Source of the DNA: Gammaproteobacteria bacterium
GTDB lineage: Bacteria; Pseudomonadota; Gammaproteobacteria; HK1
DNA length: 48,314 nucleotides
NCBI GenBank assembly: GCA_009937425.1
Contig: JAACFO010000017.1
Location: 1 to 48,314, forward strand
Direction of reading: 5' to 3'
Both the position numbers and the translations under genes were made by a program. The notes beneath the pieces were generated by a model, which saw only the letters and a list, made by a program, of their open reading frames with translations, was not told the DNA's origin and did not search any database. The number at the start of each line of letters is the position of its first letter. The stretch's first letter is position 1. Shown here in pieces: positions 24,514 to 32,710 of this stretch.

Positions 24514-25098
24514 CTAAAGACGCCGGCTGGAAGCGTCCCGCTGCCGGGCGGCGCCCTCCTCCAGGACCGTGAGCATTGACTCCACGTCCCCGGTCACGGT
24601 GAACAATGTGCGAATCCTCGCATCGGCGAAGCCCTGGGCGATAGCCTGCTCCATGAGCATCTCGAAGCTGGCCCAATAATCCTCCACGCTCAAAACAGCA
24701 ATGGGTTTGCTGTGCAGCCCCAGTTGCCGCCAGGTAATAATCTCGATGGCTTCGTCGAGGCTGCCGAGCCCACCGGGCAGTACCGCGAATGCATCGGCGA
24801 GCTCGAACATCCGCCGCTTGCGCTCGTGCATGCTGTCGACGACGATGAGTTCGGTAAGGTCCGGGTTGCCGACCTCGCGGCGCATCAAAAACGCCGGGAT
24901 GACGCCTGTGACCTGGCCGCCGTTATCGAGAACCGCCTGCATGACGATGCCCATGAGGCCGATGCTGCCGCCCCCGTAGATGAGGCGCACGCCGCGAGCG
25001 GCAAGACTGCGACCGAGCTGCTCCGCCGCCGCGCTGAACGCCGGATCCGAACCGGCCCTGGAGCCGCAGAAAACGCACAGGCTGTTAATGCTCTTCAT
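24514..25098 (-). CDS. LOG family protein (TIGR00730, nucleotide 5'-monophosphate phosphoribohydrolase)
   Basis: A 194-residue Rossmann-like protein of the cytokinin-activating LOG / PpnN-related family, which cleaves nucleoside 5'-monophosphates to base and ribose-5-phosphate. N-terminal CVFCGSRAG, phosphate-binding GGGSIGLMG and the signature PGGLGSLDE (consensus PGGxGTxxE, here Ser for Thr) are present, with the catalytic Arg segment HERKRRMFE. ATG 25098 follows the stop of the HugZ-like gene by four bases, so the two are co-transcribed. The frame stays open upstream to 25179, but that part overlaps the preceding gene. Confidence 0.9.
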   Translation of the reverse strand: MKSINSLCVFCGSRAGSDPAFSAAAEQLGRSLAARGVRLIYGGGSIGLMGIVMQAVLDNGGQVTGVIPAFLMRREVGNPDLTELIVVDSMHERKRRMFELADAFAVLPGGLGSLDEAIEIITWRQLGLHSKPIAVLSVEDYWASFEMLMEQAIAQGFADARIRTLFTVTGDVESMLTVLEEGAARQRDASSRRL

Positions 25099-25102
25099 GA
25101 AG

Positions 25103-25627
25103 TCAGAGATCGTGCACCTGGCGAAGCTGCTCGAGCTCGGAACCCTCCAGGGGATAAGCCTGAGCAAATCCTCGCACATAGACTGCGCTGCGCGGTTGAA
25201 TGCGGATGAGCTTGAAATCCTGAAGCGGTCGTATCAATTCCATGATGTCGCCGAATTTGTCGGCGAACAGATCCATTACCTGGCACCAACGCGGCGAATC
25301 GCGCTCCACCAACGCGGCGTCGGCATCGAAGCCCAGGCGTTTACGGGCGAACAGCTGCTTGCTATCGTCTTCGGACTGCAAAAACAGGATGCTGACCCGC
25401 GGCGTCGCCAGGAGATTGCCCGTGTGGGTCGAAAGCTCACTCAAATTCACGTAAAAAGCATTGTCGTCGATGCGCACGAACGGGGCGTAACTCGCGTCGG
25501 GAACGCCATCGGCGCTCACAGTGGCCATCAATAGAGAACGAAAGCCCGCCAGGAACTCCCCCGCTTCGACGACAATCGACTCAGTGGGTGTCCGAAACCG
25601 GTTTACGCTGTCGTTGGAGTCCGGCAT
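25103..25627 (-). CDS. HugZ/pyridoxamine 5'-phosphate oxidase-like family protein
   Basis: A 174-residue split-barrel flavin/heme-binding protein. SLLMATVSADGVPDASYAPF is the standard N-terminal barrel strand, and the NLLATPRVSILFLQ and RKRLGFDADAALVERD segments fit the HugZ/HutZ heme-utilisation group. The C-terminal FKLIRIQPRSAVYVRGFAQAY is also HugZ-like. Heme oxygenase activity is known for some members; this one lacks a recognisable C-terminal heme-loop His, so binding is uncertain. Its start is only 23 bases from the divergent TauE-type gene, leaving hardly any room for two promoters. Confidence 0.85.
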   Translation of the reverse strand: MPDSNDSVNRFRTPTESIVVEAGEFLAGFRSLLMATVSADGVPDASYAPFVRIDDNAFYVNLSELSTHTGNLLATPRVSILFLQSEDDSKQLFARKRLGFDADAALVERDSPRWCQVMDLFADKFGDIMELIRPLQDFKLIRIQPRSAVYVRGFAQAYPLEGSELEQLRQVHDL

Positions 25628-25650
25628 GAATCGTTTATCGCTCGTCTGAA

Positions 25651-26415
25651 ATGGAATCGCTGATTGTCAGCTTACTGCCGCCGGACGTGTCGGCGCTGGC
25701 GGCCATGGGATTGGTCGCCCTGAGCCTCTTCACCTCGGCGCTCACGGCGGCTGCCGGCATCGGCGGCGGGCTCGTGCTGCTCAGCGTTATGGCCTCGTTT
25801 CTACCGCCTGTCATCGTCATACCCATTCACGGTGTGGTTCAGCTCGGCTCTAACGCCGGGCGCGCCGTTGTTCTTCGCCAATATATTGATCGCGGCATAT
25901 TGCTGCCCTTCGTGCTGGGCTCGCTGCTCGGCATTGTCCTCGGCGCCAAGCTGTTCGTGGCGCTCCCGACGCCGGTGTTGCAGATAATACTCGGCCTGTT
26001 CGTCCTCGCCTGTGTCTGGCTGCCGAAGCTCAAAGCATCACGGATTCCGAACCGCGGATTCGCCCTGGTCGGCATTGCCGGCAGCTTTTGTACCATGTTC
26101 GTCGGCGCTACAGGGCCATTCGTGGCGAGCTTCATCACACCGGATCGCCTGGACCGGCATGCCGTGGTGGCAACTCACGCCACCTGCATGTCCGTGCAGC
26201 ATAGCCTGAAGGTCGCCGCATTCGGCTTTCTCGGCTTCGCCTTCCTGCCCTGGGTGCCCTTGCTGGCGGCCATGATCGCGGCAGGCTTCCTCGGAACCAT
26301 GCTCGGCAGGCGCTTGCTGGATCGCCTGCCCCACCACATCTTTGCCCTGGCCTTCAAGGTGATACTGACGGTGCTTTCCCTGCGACTCCTGTACGCGGCC
26401 GCGTCTGCCTGGTAG
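25651..26415 (+). CDS. TauE/SafE family (DUF81) membrane exporter
   Basis: A 254-residue inner-membrane protein with about eight hydrophobic segments and the two family repeats, the first around TAAAGIGGGLVLLSVMASF. Relatives export sulfite, sulfoacetate or other organosulfur anions. Additional markers are GSLLGIVLGAKLF and GATGPFVASF. The start is uncertain: ATG 25651 lies 23 bases from the divergent gene with no ribosome site, and an in-frame ATG at 25705 is possible. The substrate cannot be inferred; no taurine or sulfite gene is adjacent apart from a TauD-fold dioxygenase about 900 bp downstream. Confidence 0.88.
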   Translation: MESLIVSLLPPDVSALAAMGLVALSLFTSALTAAAGIGGGLVLLSVMASFLPPVIVIPIHGVVQLGSNAGRAVVLRQYIDRGILLPFVLGSLLGIVLGAKLFVALPTPVLQIILGLFVLACVWLPKLKASRIPNRGFALVGIAGSFCTMFVGATGPFVASFITPDRLDRHAVVATHATCMSVQHSLKVAAFGFLGFAFLPWVPLLAAMIAAGFLGTMLGRRLLDRLPHHIFALAFKVILTVLSLRLLYAAASAW

Positions 26416-26426
26416 TGCTCAGCGGC

Positions 26427-27188
26427 TCAACAACGGTAGTCGGCGCCCTGGCGTTCGAGCATCCGCAACAGGCTTTGCCACTCCAACTCGCCGCGGTCCC
26501 CGCTGGCGCGTCGCCCGGCGGTGAGTTCGGCGGTGGCTTTTACGACTTCGTCACGAATCATGACAAGCGGTTCGCCGCCCGCCACCGCCGTGGTCTGGAT
26601 CTGACAGGAGAGTTCCAGGTAGTACATACGCTTAAAAGCCATGGGTATTGATTCGCCCAGGGTCAGGAGCCCGTGGTTGCGCATGATGATGCAGTTGGCG
26701 CTGCCGCAACTGCGCCCCACATCCTCGCGCTCTTCCACGGTGCCAGGGCCGCCATACTCGTGGTAGCCGATCTCGTCGAGCACCGTCAGCGAGTGCTGGC
26801 TGATGGGCAGCAGGCCGCGCTCACTGATGGCAACTGCGATGCCGGCCCGGGTGTGGGTGTGCATGACGCAGTTAATATCCGGGCGCGCCATGTAGACGCC
26901 GCTGTGGATATTGAAGCCCGCCATGTTGAAGCGCCCCTGCTCGCCGATGACGTTGCCGTCGAAATCCATTTTCACCAGGCTCGACGCCGTGACCTCGTCG
27001 AAGAGATCGCCGTAACGGTTGATGAGAAAGGTATTTTCTTCCCCGGGGATACGCGCCGACATGTGCGTGTATATGAGATCAGTCATGCGCAAGTGATGCA
27101 GAATGCGGTACAGGGCCGCGAGATTACAGCGCAGCTCCCATTCCGCTTCGCTGGTCTTCGGCTTGCTCGTGAGGGTAGTGACTGCCAT
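26427..27188 (-). CDS. class II aldolase/adducin family protein
   Basis: A 253-residue aldolase-II fold protein. The zinc-binding HTHTRAG motif and a downstream IIMRNHGLLTLGES His are present, as is the early THMSARIPG segment. Relatives include L-fuculose-phosphate aldolase and demethoxy- or decarboxylating variants. No catalytic assignment is safe, because many class II members near the adducin branch have unknown substrates. ATG 27188 is chosen (AGAGGT eight bases upstream); the frame stays open to 27356, where the 12-bp repeat would encode repeated PTLA, but that extension is unlike the family. Transcribed divergently from the 2OG dioxygenase. Confidence 0.88.
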   Translation of the reverse strand: MAVTTLTSKPKTSEAEWELRCNLAALYRILHHLRMTDLIYTHMSARIPGEENTFLINRYGDLFDEVTASSLVKMDFDGNVIGEQGRFNMAGFNIHSGVYMARPDINCVMHTHTRAGIAVAISERGLLPISQHSLTVLDEIGYHEYGGPGTVEEREDVGRSCGSANCIIMRNHGLLTLGESIPMAFKRMYYLELSCQIQTTAVAGGEPLVMIRDEVVKATAELTAGRRASGDRGELEWQSLLRMLERQGADYRC

Positions 27189-27244
27189 GCCTGTCGACCT
27201 CTGGTCGGGAAAGGCCACAGGGTAGCCGAGGCATTCGCCCATCG

Positions 27245-27304
27245 CCAGAGTTGGTGCCAGAGTTGGTGCCAGAGTTGGTGCCAGAGTTGGTGCCAGAGTT
27301 GGTG
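27245..27304. repeat. five tandem copies of a 12-bp unit in a divergent promoter region
   Basis: The unit CCAGAGTTGGTG is repeated five times without a mismatch. It lies in the 154-bp gap between the divergent aldolase-II gene (start 27188) and the TauD-type gene (start about 27343). On the minus strand it reads in frame as PTLA repeats if the aldolase start lay upstream. Confidence 0.95.
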
Positions 27305-27342
27305 ATTGACTTGCGCGGCCGATGGGCTTGTACTCACGAAAT

Positions 27343-28194
27343 ATGGTGATGAACATGGACTACGAGCACATCCAGGTCGATGCACTGTCAGCCGCACTGG
27401 GAGCGGAAATAAGCGGCGTCGATCTCGGCAAGCCGCTGGGCAGCAACCTGGTTGCGGAAATCCGCCAGGCCTTTCTCGACCATCAGGTGATCTTCTTCCG
27501 GGATCAGTCCCTGACACCGGAGCAGTATCTGCGCTTCGCGGGCAGCATGGGGGAGCCCAGCGTATACCCCTTCGTGGAAGGCCTGGAGGGTTACCCGGAG
27601 ATCACCGAGGTCATCAAGGAGGAAGATGAGCGGATCAACTTCGGCGGCATCTGGCACTCCGACACCACGTATCTGGAATGCCCGCCCATGGCAACAATGC
27701 TTTATGCGCGCCAGGTACCGCCCCTTGGCGGTGATACCCTGTTCGCCAATATGAACCTGGCCTACGAGAGCCTGTCGGCGGGCATGCAGCGGTTGCTGGA
27801 CGGGCTGACGGCCATTAACAGCGCCGAAAAGGACGAAGCCGCGGCGACCCGCGCCGATCTTCTGCGACAAAGGCCCAGGGATGCGGGCGTCACCGTCACC
27901 CTCGCCGAGCACCCCATCGTGCGCACTCACCCGGAGACCGCACGCAAAGCCCTGTACGTCAATCCCGGACACACCCTGCACATGGTTGGGATGAGCGAGG
28001 CCGAAAGCGCCCCGATTCTCGATTACCTCTACGGACATCAGACGCGTCCGGAATTCATCTGCCGGTTCCGCTGGCGACGGGACTCGCTGGCCTTCTGGGA
28101 CAACCGCTGCACCCAGCACTATCCCCTCAACGACTATCACGGCTACCGCCGCGCAATGCAGCGCATCACCCTGGCGGGCGACCGGCCCCGCTGA
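27343..28194 (+). CDS. TauD/TfdA family Fe(II)/2-oxoglutarate dioxygenase
   Basis: A protein of about 283 residues in the TauD fold. The metal facial triad is visible: HxD in GIWHSDTTYLE and the distal His in NRCTQHYPLND, followed by the 2-oxoglutarate-binding Arg in RRAMQRITLAGD. The N-terminal LGAEISGVDLGKPL and the GGDTLFANM segment confirm the family. Substrates in the family range from taurine to alkyl sulfates and phenoxyacetates. Start uncertain among ATG 27322, 27343, 27349 and 27355; none has a strong ribosome site. The stop abuts the polB start (TGA then ATG), so polB may be translated by read-on from this gene. Confidence 0.9.
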   Translation: MVMNMDYEHIQVDALSAALGAEISGVDLGKPLGSNLVAEIRQAFLDHQVIFFRDQSLTPEQYLRFAGSMGEPSVYPFVEGLEGYPEITEVIKEEDERINFGGIWHSDTTYLECPPMATMLYARQVPPLGGDTLFANMNLAYESLSAGMQRLLDGLTAINSAEKDEAAATRADLLRQRPRDAGVTVTLAEHPIVRTHPETARKALYVNPGHTLHMVGMSEAESAPILDYLYGHQTRPEFICRFRWRRDSLAFWDNRCTQHYPLNDYHGYRRAMQRITLAGDRPR

Positions 28195-30534
28195 ATGTCC
28201 GCGGCGCTGTCCTGTTTTCTCCTGACCCGCCAATGGCGGGATATGGGCGACAGGTTGGAGTTGGTACTGTGGGCCCAGTCGGACCAGGGGCCGGTGCGCG
28301 TTGTCGTCGACGATCAGAAGGCGGTGTGCTTTGTTGAACGCGATACACCGTTAGCGGAATTCGACGCAGACAATCGGCGGGTGCAACGCAAAGCCCTGGA
28401 GCTTGCGACACTGGCCGGAGAGCCGGTGGATGGCCTCTACTTCCGCTGCCAACGGGATCTGGCAGCCGCTCGCGACATTCTTCGCGGGCGCGGCGTCACC
28501 CTGTACGAATCCGATCTAAAACCCAACGATCGCTATTTGATGGAGCGCTTCGTCAATGCCTCCTTCAGCGTCCACGGCGAGCCCCGTCAATGCCCGGGCT
28601 ATATCGAATTTCGCAACCCGGCGATCAAGCGCGCCGAGTACCGTGCACGGCTCGAACAAATTTCCCTGGACGTGGAGAGCGACGGTTTATCGGGACAGCT
28701 GTACTCCATCGCCGTGCACGCTGACGATAGCGCCATTGTTTTCATGATCTCCGATACGGCGATCCGCATAGACGGGGCCCGCGTCGAAGCCTGCAGCGAT
28801 GAAAAGGCGCTGTTAAAAACATTCTTCGCCTGGCTGGCGAACGCGGATCCGGATTTAATCGTCGGCTGGAACGTCGTCAATTTCGATCTGGATCTCATTG
28901 AGCGCCGCTGCCGGGCCCTGAGCACGGAGTTTGCCGTTGGCCGCGGCGGCGATCGCGCCACCGTGCTGCAACCGCAGAGCGCGCGCGGCACACGGGTTGC
29001 CCGGGTGCCGGGCCGCGTAGTGCTCGATGGTATCGACTGGTTGCGCGCGGCCTTCTGGAGTTTCGAAAGCTTCGAGCTGGAGGCGGTGGCGCGCGCCCTG
29101 CTCGGACGCGGCAAACACGATCTGAGTGGTGATGCGGGCGGCAGTCCCGGAAGCCACGACAAAGTCGGCGAGATCAACAGGCTGTTCCGGGAAGATCGTG
29201 CCCGCCTTGCGGCCTACAACATTGAAGACTGCCGATTGGTCACGGAGATCTTCGCCCGCGCGGAACTGGTGGAATTTGCCCTGCGCCGCGCCGAACTCAC
29301 GGGTCTCGCCATGGATCGCCAGGGCGGCTCGGTTGCCGCCTTCGACAATCTCTACCTGCCACTGTTGCACCGGCGCGGCCGCGTCGCCCCGGATGTGGGT
29401 GATGCCGCGGACGGCCCCGGCAGCCCCGGCGGCTATGTCATGGATTCCATACCGGGGCTTTACGACAACGTCCTGGTACTGGACTTCAAGAGCCTGTACC
29501 CGAGCATTATCCGCACATTCCAAATCGATCCCCTGGGACTCGCCGTACCCGGCGACGACGGGGTTCCCGGCTTTCTGGAGGCCCATTTCGCGCGCAAGGG
29601 CGCCATTCTCCCGGAGCTCATCGAGGCCTTGTGGCGGGCCCGTGACGAAGCCAAGAAGAACCAGGACACCGCCCTCTCCCAGGCCGTCAAAATTCTCATG
29701 AATTCCTTTTACGGCGTGCTTGGTTCCCCGGGTTGCCGTTTCTACGATGCCCGCCTCGCCAGCAGTATCACCCGGCGGGGACACGAAATTATTCAAAAAA
29801 GCCGCGATCGCATCGAAGAACATGGCCACCGTGTCATCTATGGCGATACGGATTCGCTGTTCGTGCTGCTTGGCGACAGCGTCGACGAGAACGGCGCAAA
29901 AAGCATCGGCGCAGAGCTCGCGGTGACGCTCAATGACTGGTGGCAGAAGGAATTGGCACGGGAGTATCGTCTCGAATCCTTTCTGGAACTCGAGTTCGAG
30001 ACCCTGTACCTGCGTTTTCTCATGCCCACGGTGCGTGGCGAGCAAACCGGCAGCAAGAAGCGCTACGCGGGCCTGGTGCGCACCAGCGACGGCGGCACCG
30101 ACCTGGTCTTCAAAGGCCTGGAAAGCGTGCGCACGGATTGGACCGCGCTGGCCCGGCGTTTTCAGCGCGAGCTCTACCGGCGCGTTTTCCTCGGCCTGCC
30201 CTTCGAGGACTTCGTGCGCGAGACCCTCGCCGACCTGCTGGCCGGAAAACTCGACCAGGATCTGGTCTACCGCAAGCGCCTGCGCCGGGCCATCGATGAG
30301 TACACGCGCAACGTCCCACCCCATGTGCAGGCAGCGCGCAAGCTCGACAAGCCGGGCCGATGGGTGCGTTACGTCATCACCGCCGCCGGGCCCGAACCGG
30401 TACGGGACGCAATACCGAAACCCGACTACGACCACTACCGGGAGCGCCAGCTGGCGCCCGCGGCCAACGGCATACTCCACTTCCTCGATACCAGCTTCGA
30501 GGCCATTACTGACGCACAGTTGGCGATTTTCTAG
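28195..30534 (+). CDS. polB: DNA polymerase II (family B)
   Basis: A 779-residue family B polymerase, nearly the length of E. coli Pol II (783), used in translesion and replication-restart synthesis. Proofreading exonuclease motifs: Exo I LDVESDG (D159/E161), Exo II GWNVVNFDLDLI, Exo III YNIEDCRLV. Polymerase motifs: A LDFKSLYPSIIRTF, B KILMNSFYGVLG, C YGDTDS (549-554, D551/D553). All catalytic residues are intact. Its ATG directly follows the dioxygenase stop without an obvious ribosome site. In E. coli polB is LexA-controlled; no LexA box can be assigned here because the start sits inside the operon. Confidence 0.96.
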   Translation: MSAALSCFLLTRQWRDMGDRLELVLWAQSDQGPVRVVVDDQKAVCFVERDTPLAEFDADNRRVQRKALELATLAGEPVDGLYFRCQRDLAAARDILRGRGVTLYESDLKPNDRYLMERFVNASFSVHGEPRQCPGYIEFRNPAIKRAEYRARLEQISLDVESDGLSGQLYSIAVHADDSAIVFMISDTAIRIDGARVEACSDEKALLKTFFAWLANADPDLIVGWNVVNFDLDLIERRCRALSTEFAVGRGGDRATVLQPQSARGTRVARVPGRVVLDGIDWLRAAFWSFESFELEAVARALLGRGKHDLSGDAGGSPGSHDKVGEINRLFREDRARLAAYNIEDCRLVTEIFARAELVEFALRRAELTGLAMDRQGGSVAAFDNLYLPLLHRRGRVAPDVGDAADGPGSPGGYVMDSIPGLYDNVLVLDFKSLYPSIIRTFQIDPLGLAVPGDDGVPGFLEAHFARKGAILPELIEALWRARDEAKKNQDTALSQAVKILMNSFYGVLGSPGCRFYDARLASSITRRGHEIIQKSRDRIEEHGHRVIYGDTDSLFVLLGDSVDENGAKSIGAELAVTLNDWWQKELAREYRLESFLELEFETLYLRFLMPTVRGEQTGSKKRYAGLVRTSDGGTDLVFKGLESVRTDWTALARRFQRELYRRVFLGLPFEDFVRETLADLLAGKLDQDLVYRKRLRRAIDEYTRNVPPHVQAARKLDKPGRWVRYVITAAGPEPVRDAIPKPDYDHYRERQLAPAANGILHFLDTSFEAITDAQLAIF

Positions 30535-30543
30535 TAGAAAATC

Positions 30544-30591
30544 TGTACATGGGATGTACACTCACTGAACATGTTTCGCACATTCAGTGAG
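30544..30591 (+). promoter_or_regulatory. paired TGTACA sites and a hairpin before the sigma54 activator gene
   Basis: Two TGTACA hexamers (30544-30549, 30555-30560) lie five bases apart, a typical operator arrangement. They are followed by a 9-base inverted repeat CTCACTGAA (30561-30569) and TTCAGTGAG (30583-30591) with a 13-base loop. The right arm overlaps the GAGG ribosome site in front of ATG 30600, so the hairpin could limit translation. Confidence 0.5.
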
Positions 30592-30599
30592 GCGCACCC

Positions 30600-32072
30600 A
30601 TGGAGTTGAACGCCGAGGACAGGCAGTTCTTCGCCGCCGTCGTCGCGATTATTTTCAGCAACCCCTTCGACGACGCCCGCGCCGACATCCGCGCCCTGGT
30701 GCCCGACGCACCCCGGAGCGCCGCCGCCATCAGCAAGCACCCCTTCGGCGCCATCGTGCCGGCGCTGGAGGAGCGGCTGGATAAGCTGGCGGCAGCCGGC
30801 GTCGTCAGCGGCAAAGACGTCAGCGCCCGTGATCGGGAGCTGTTCGGATACGTATTGCTGTTTCGGGTCTATCACCACTACGCAGACCAGTTCGACGCGC
30901 TCATCGCCGAACAACTGGCCCGTGGCGATGAACCGGCCGCGGCGACCTTCGCCGACGCGCTGCTCGCCGAGTTGCGCGCCTGCGGCTTTAACAGCGACGA
31001 CGCATGCCGCTATCTGGCGTTGTTTTATCAGCTGCGGCGGGCCTACTACTTCATCGCCGATTCGTTGTTGGGAGACAGCCCGGCCATGGGACGCCTGCGC
31101 CACGCGTTGTGGAACAATGTGTTCACTTCCGATACGCGCATCTATGAAAAGCATTTGTGGAATCGCATGGAAGACTTTTCCACCCTGATGCTGGGCGAGA
31201 CAGGAACCGGCAAAACCCTGGCGGCCGCCGCTATCGGTCGATCGGGATTGATTCCCTACGATCAGAAACGCGGTTGCTTCGCGGCCAGCTTCACCAGCAC
31301 CTTCGTGGCCGCCAATCTGTCGCAGTATCCTGAAAGCATCATCGAATCGGAACTGTTCGGACACCGCAAAGGCGCGTTCACCGGTGCCATCGACCACCAT
31401 CAAGGCTTGTTCGAGCGGTTGAGCAACTACGGCGCACTGTTCCTCGATGAAATTGGCGAAGTCTCCGTACCTATTCAAATCAAATTGTTGACAGTCATTC
31501 AGGAGCGGCGTTTCTCACCGGTGGGCAGTCACGAGCAGCTGCGCTTCGATGGACGCGTCATCGCCGCCACCAACCGCTCTATGGCGCAGCTGCGCGAGAG
31601 CAGTGCCTTTCGCGATGATTTTCTTTACCGCCTTTGCTCCGATGTCATCGAGGTACCACCGTTGCGGCGACGCCTGCAGGAACACCCACCGGAACTCGAG
31701 ACTCTGGTTGCGCTGCTCATCACCCGTACCACCGGCAGCGACGCACCGGGTCTTACCGATATGGTCGTGAGCTCCTTGCGGGACACGCTTGCAGATGACT
31801 ACCCGTGGCCGGGCAACGTGCGCGAGCTCGAGCAGGCGGTGCGGCGGATTCTGCTCAACGGCCGCTACGAGGGCGTGATTGCCGCCGGTGCAGACGATGA
31901 GGACGAATTACTTGCCGCGTCGCTGCGCGACGGCAGCGTCACGGCTACCGAGCTCCTGAGCCGCTATTGCCGGGCCTTGTACGCGCGCTGGGGTTCCTAC
32001 GAGCAGGTGGCGCGCCACATCGAGTTGGATCGGCGTACGGTGAAGAAGTACATCCAACGGGTGCCTGGCTAG
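30600..32072 (+). CDS. sigma54-dependent transcriptional activator with an unrecognised N-terminal domain
   Basis: A 490-residue bacterial enhancer-binding protein. The AAA+ domain (about 190-420) has Walker A GETGTGKT (199-206), the sigma54-contact loop GAFTGA (258-263), Walker B GALFLDEIGE (278-287) and the R-finger region FRDDFLYRL. A short C-terminal helix-turn-helix follows (YEQVARHIELDRRTVKKYIQ, about 468-487). The N-terminal 180 residues are helical and match no sensor (REC, PAS, GAF, FHA) that I know. No sigma54 (-24/-12) promoter is evident at neighbouring genes, so its target is unknown. Confidence 0.88.
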   Translation: MELNAEDRQFFAAVVAIIFSNPFDDARADIRALVPDAPRSAAAISKHPFGAIVPALEERLDKLAAAGVVSGKDVSARDRELFGYVLLFRVYHHYADQFDALIAEQLARGDEPAAATFADALLAELRACGFNSDDACRYLALFYQLRRAYYFIADSLLGDSPAMGRLRHALWNNVFTSDTRIYEKHLWNRMEDFSTLMLGETGTGKTLAAAAIGRSGLIPYDQKRGCFAASFTSTFVAANLSQYPESIIESELFGHRKGAFTGAIDHHQGLFERLSNYGALFLDEIGEVSVPIQIKLLTVIQERRFSPVGSHEQLRFDGRVIAATNRSMAQLRESSAFRDDFLYRLCSDVIEVPPLRRRLQEHPPELETLVALLITRTTGSDAPGLTDMVVSSLRDTLADDYPWPGNVRELEQAVRRILLNGRYEGVIAAGADDEDELLAASLRDGSVTATELLSRYCRALYARWGSYEQVARHIELDRRTVKKYIQRVPG

Positions 32073-32073
32073 A

Positions 32074-32610
32074 TCAGCCCAGATCGACAATCTGCGGCGG
32101 GTGATCCGCGTACTCCAGAAAGCGCAACAACGCCTGCGCCGAAATCGCCGTAGTCATGGCATTGTCCAACGGATGAAAGTTGATGGGATCGTGTTCCAGC
32201 AGGCCGGCGTCCACAACCATGTGCACGACGCCGGCGTGATCGTTGATGACGGCAAAAGGTGTGACGGCGCCGGGGATGACGCCCAGATGGCGCATCAAGC
32301 GTTCGGCACTGCCAAAGGAAAAACGCCCCGCATCCAGCCGCCCGGCGAGCTCCTTCAGATCGATCTGCCGATCCTCCAGGCAGGTCACCAACCACATGCG
32401 CCCTTTCTTGTTGCGCAGGAAAAGATTCTTCGAATGACCGCCGGGGAAATCCAGGCGCAGGCCTCTGGATTCGGCCACGGTGTATACGGGCGCGTGCTCG
32501 ACGGTGCGATGGGCTATGCCCAGGGTCTGCAGCCGGGCCAGCAGCTCGGCGCTGCTGAGGGGTAACGTACCATCGGCCAGCCGGGGGTGCTCATCAGTGC
32601 TGTCGGTCAT
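32074..32610 (-). CDS. YbaK/ProX-type aminoacyl-tRNA deacylase
   Basis: A 178-residue protein of the prolyl-tRNA-synthetase-associated (YbaK/INS-like) family, which hydrolyses mischarged tRNA such as Ala-tRNA(Pro). Visible family elements are the conserved Lys in GGHSKNLFLRNKKGRMWLV, SFGSAERLMRHLGVIPGAVTP and FHPLDNAMTT. ATG 32610 (MTDSTDEHP) is chosen; an in-frame start at 32628 is possible, and neither has a strong ribosome site. It converges on the sigma54 activator with a single intervening base. Confidence 0.9.
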   Translation of the reverse strand: MTDSTDEHPRLADGTLPLSSAELLARLQTLGIAHRTVEHAPVYTVAESRGLRLDFPGGHSKNLFLRNKKGRMWLVTCLEDRQIDLKELAGRLDAGRFSFGSAERLMRHLGVIPGAVTPFAVINDHAGVVHMVVDAGLLEHDPINFHPLDNAMTTAISAQALLRFLEYADHPPQIVDLG

Positions 32611-32710
32611 GGCGGGCGACCATAGCAATTCCCACGGCTGCCGGGTAGCTCGACCCGGGCCCGCGACTCTGTAGAATGACGGCGCGCCGGAGCAAACAAG
32701 AGAAAGTGCT

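Noticed and set aside
27189-27356. N-terminal extension of the aldolase-II gene encoding PTLA repeats
   Set aside because: ATG 27188 has a ribosome site and gives the normal family N-terminus; the repeat is better seen as intergenic, although the extension is not formally excluded.
28855-30561. 568-codon minus-strand frame opposite polB
   Set aside because: The plus strand carries all DNA polymerase II motifs; the antisense translation shows no recognisable family.
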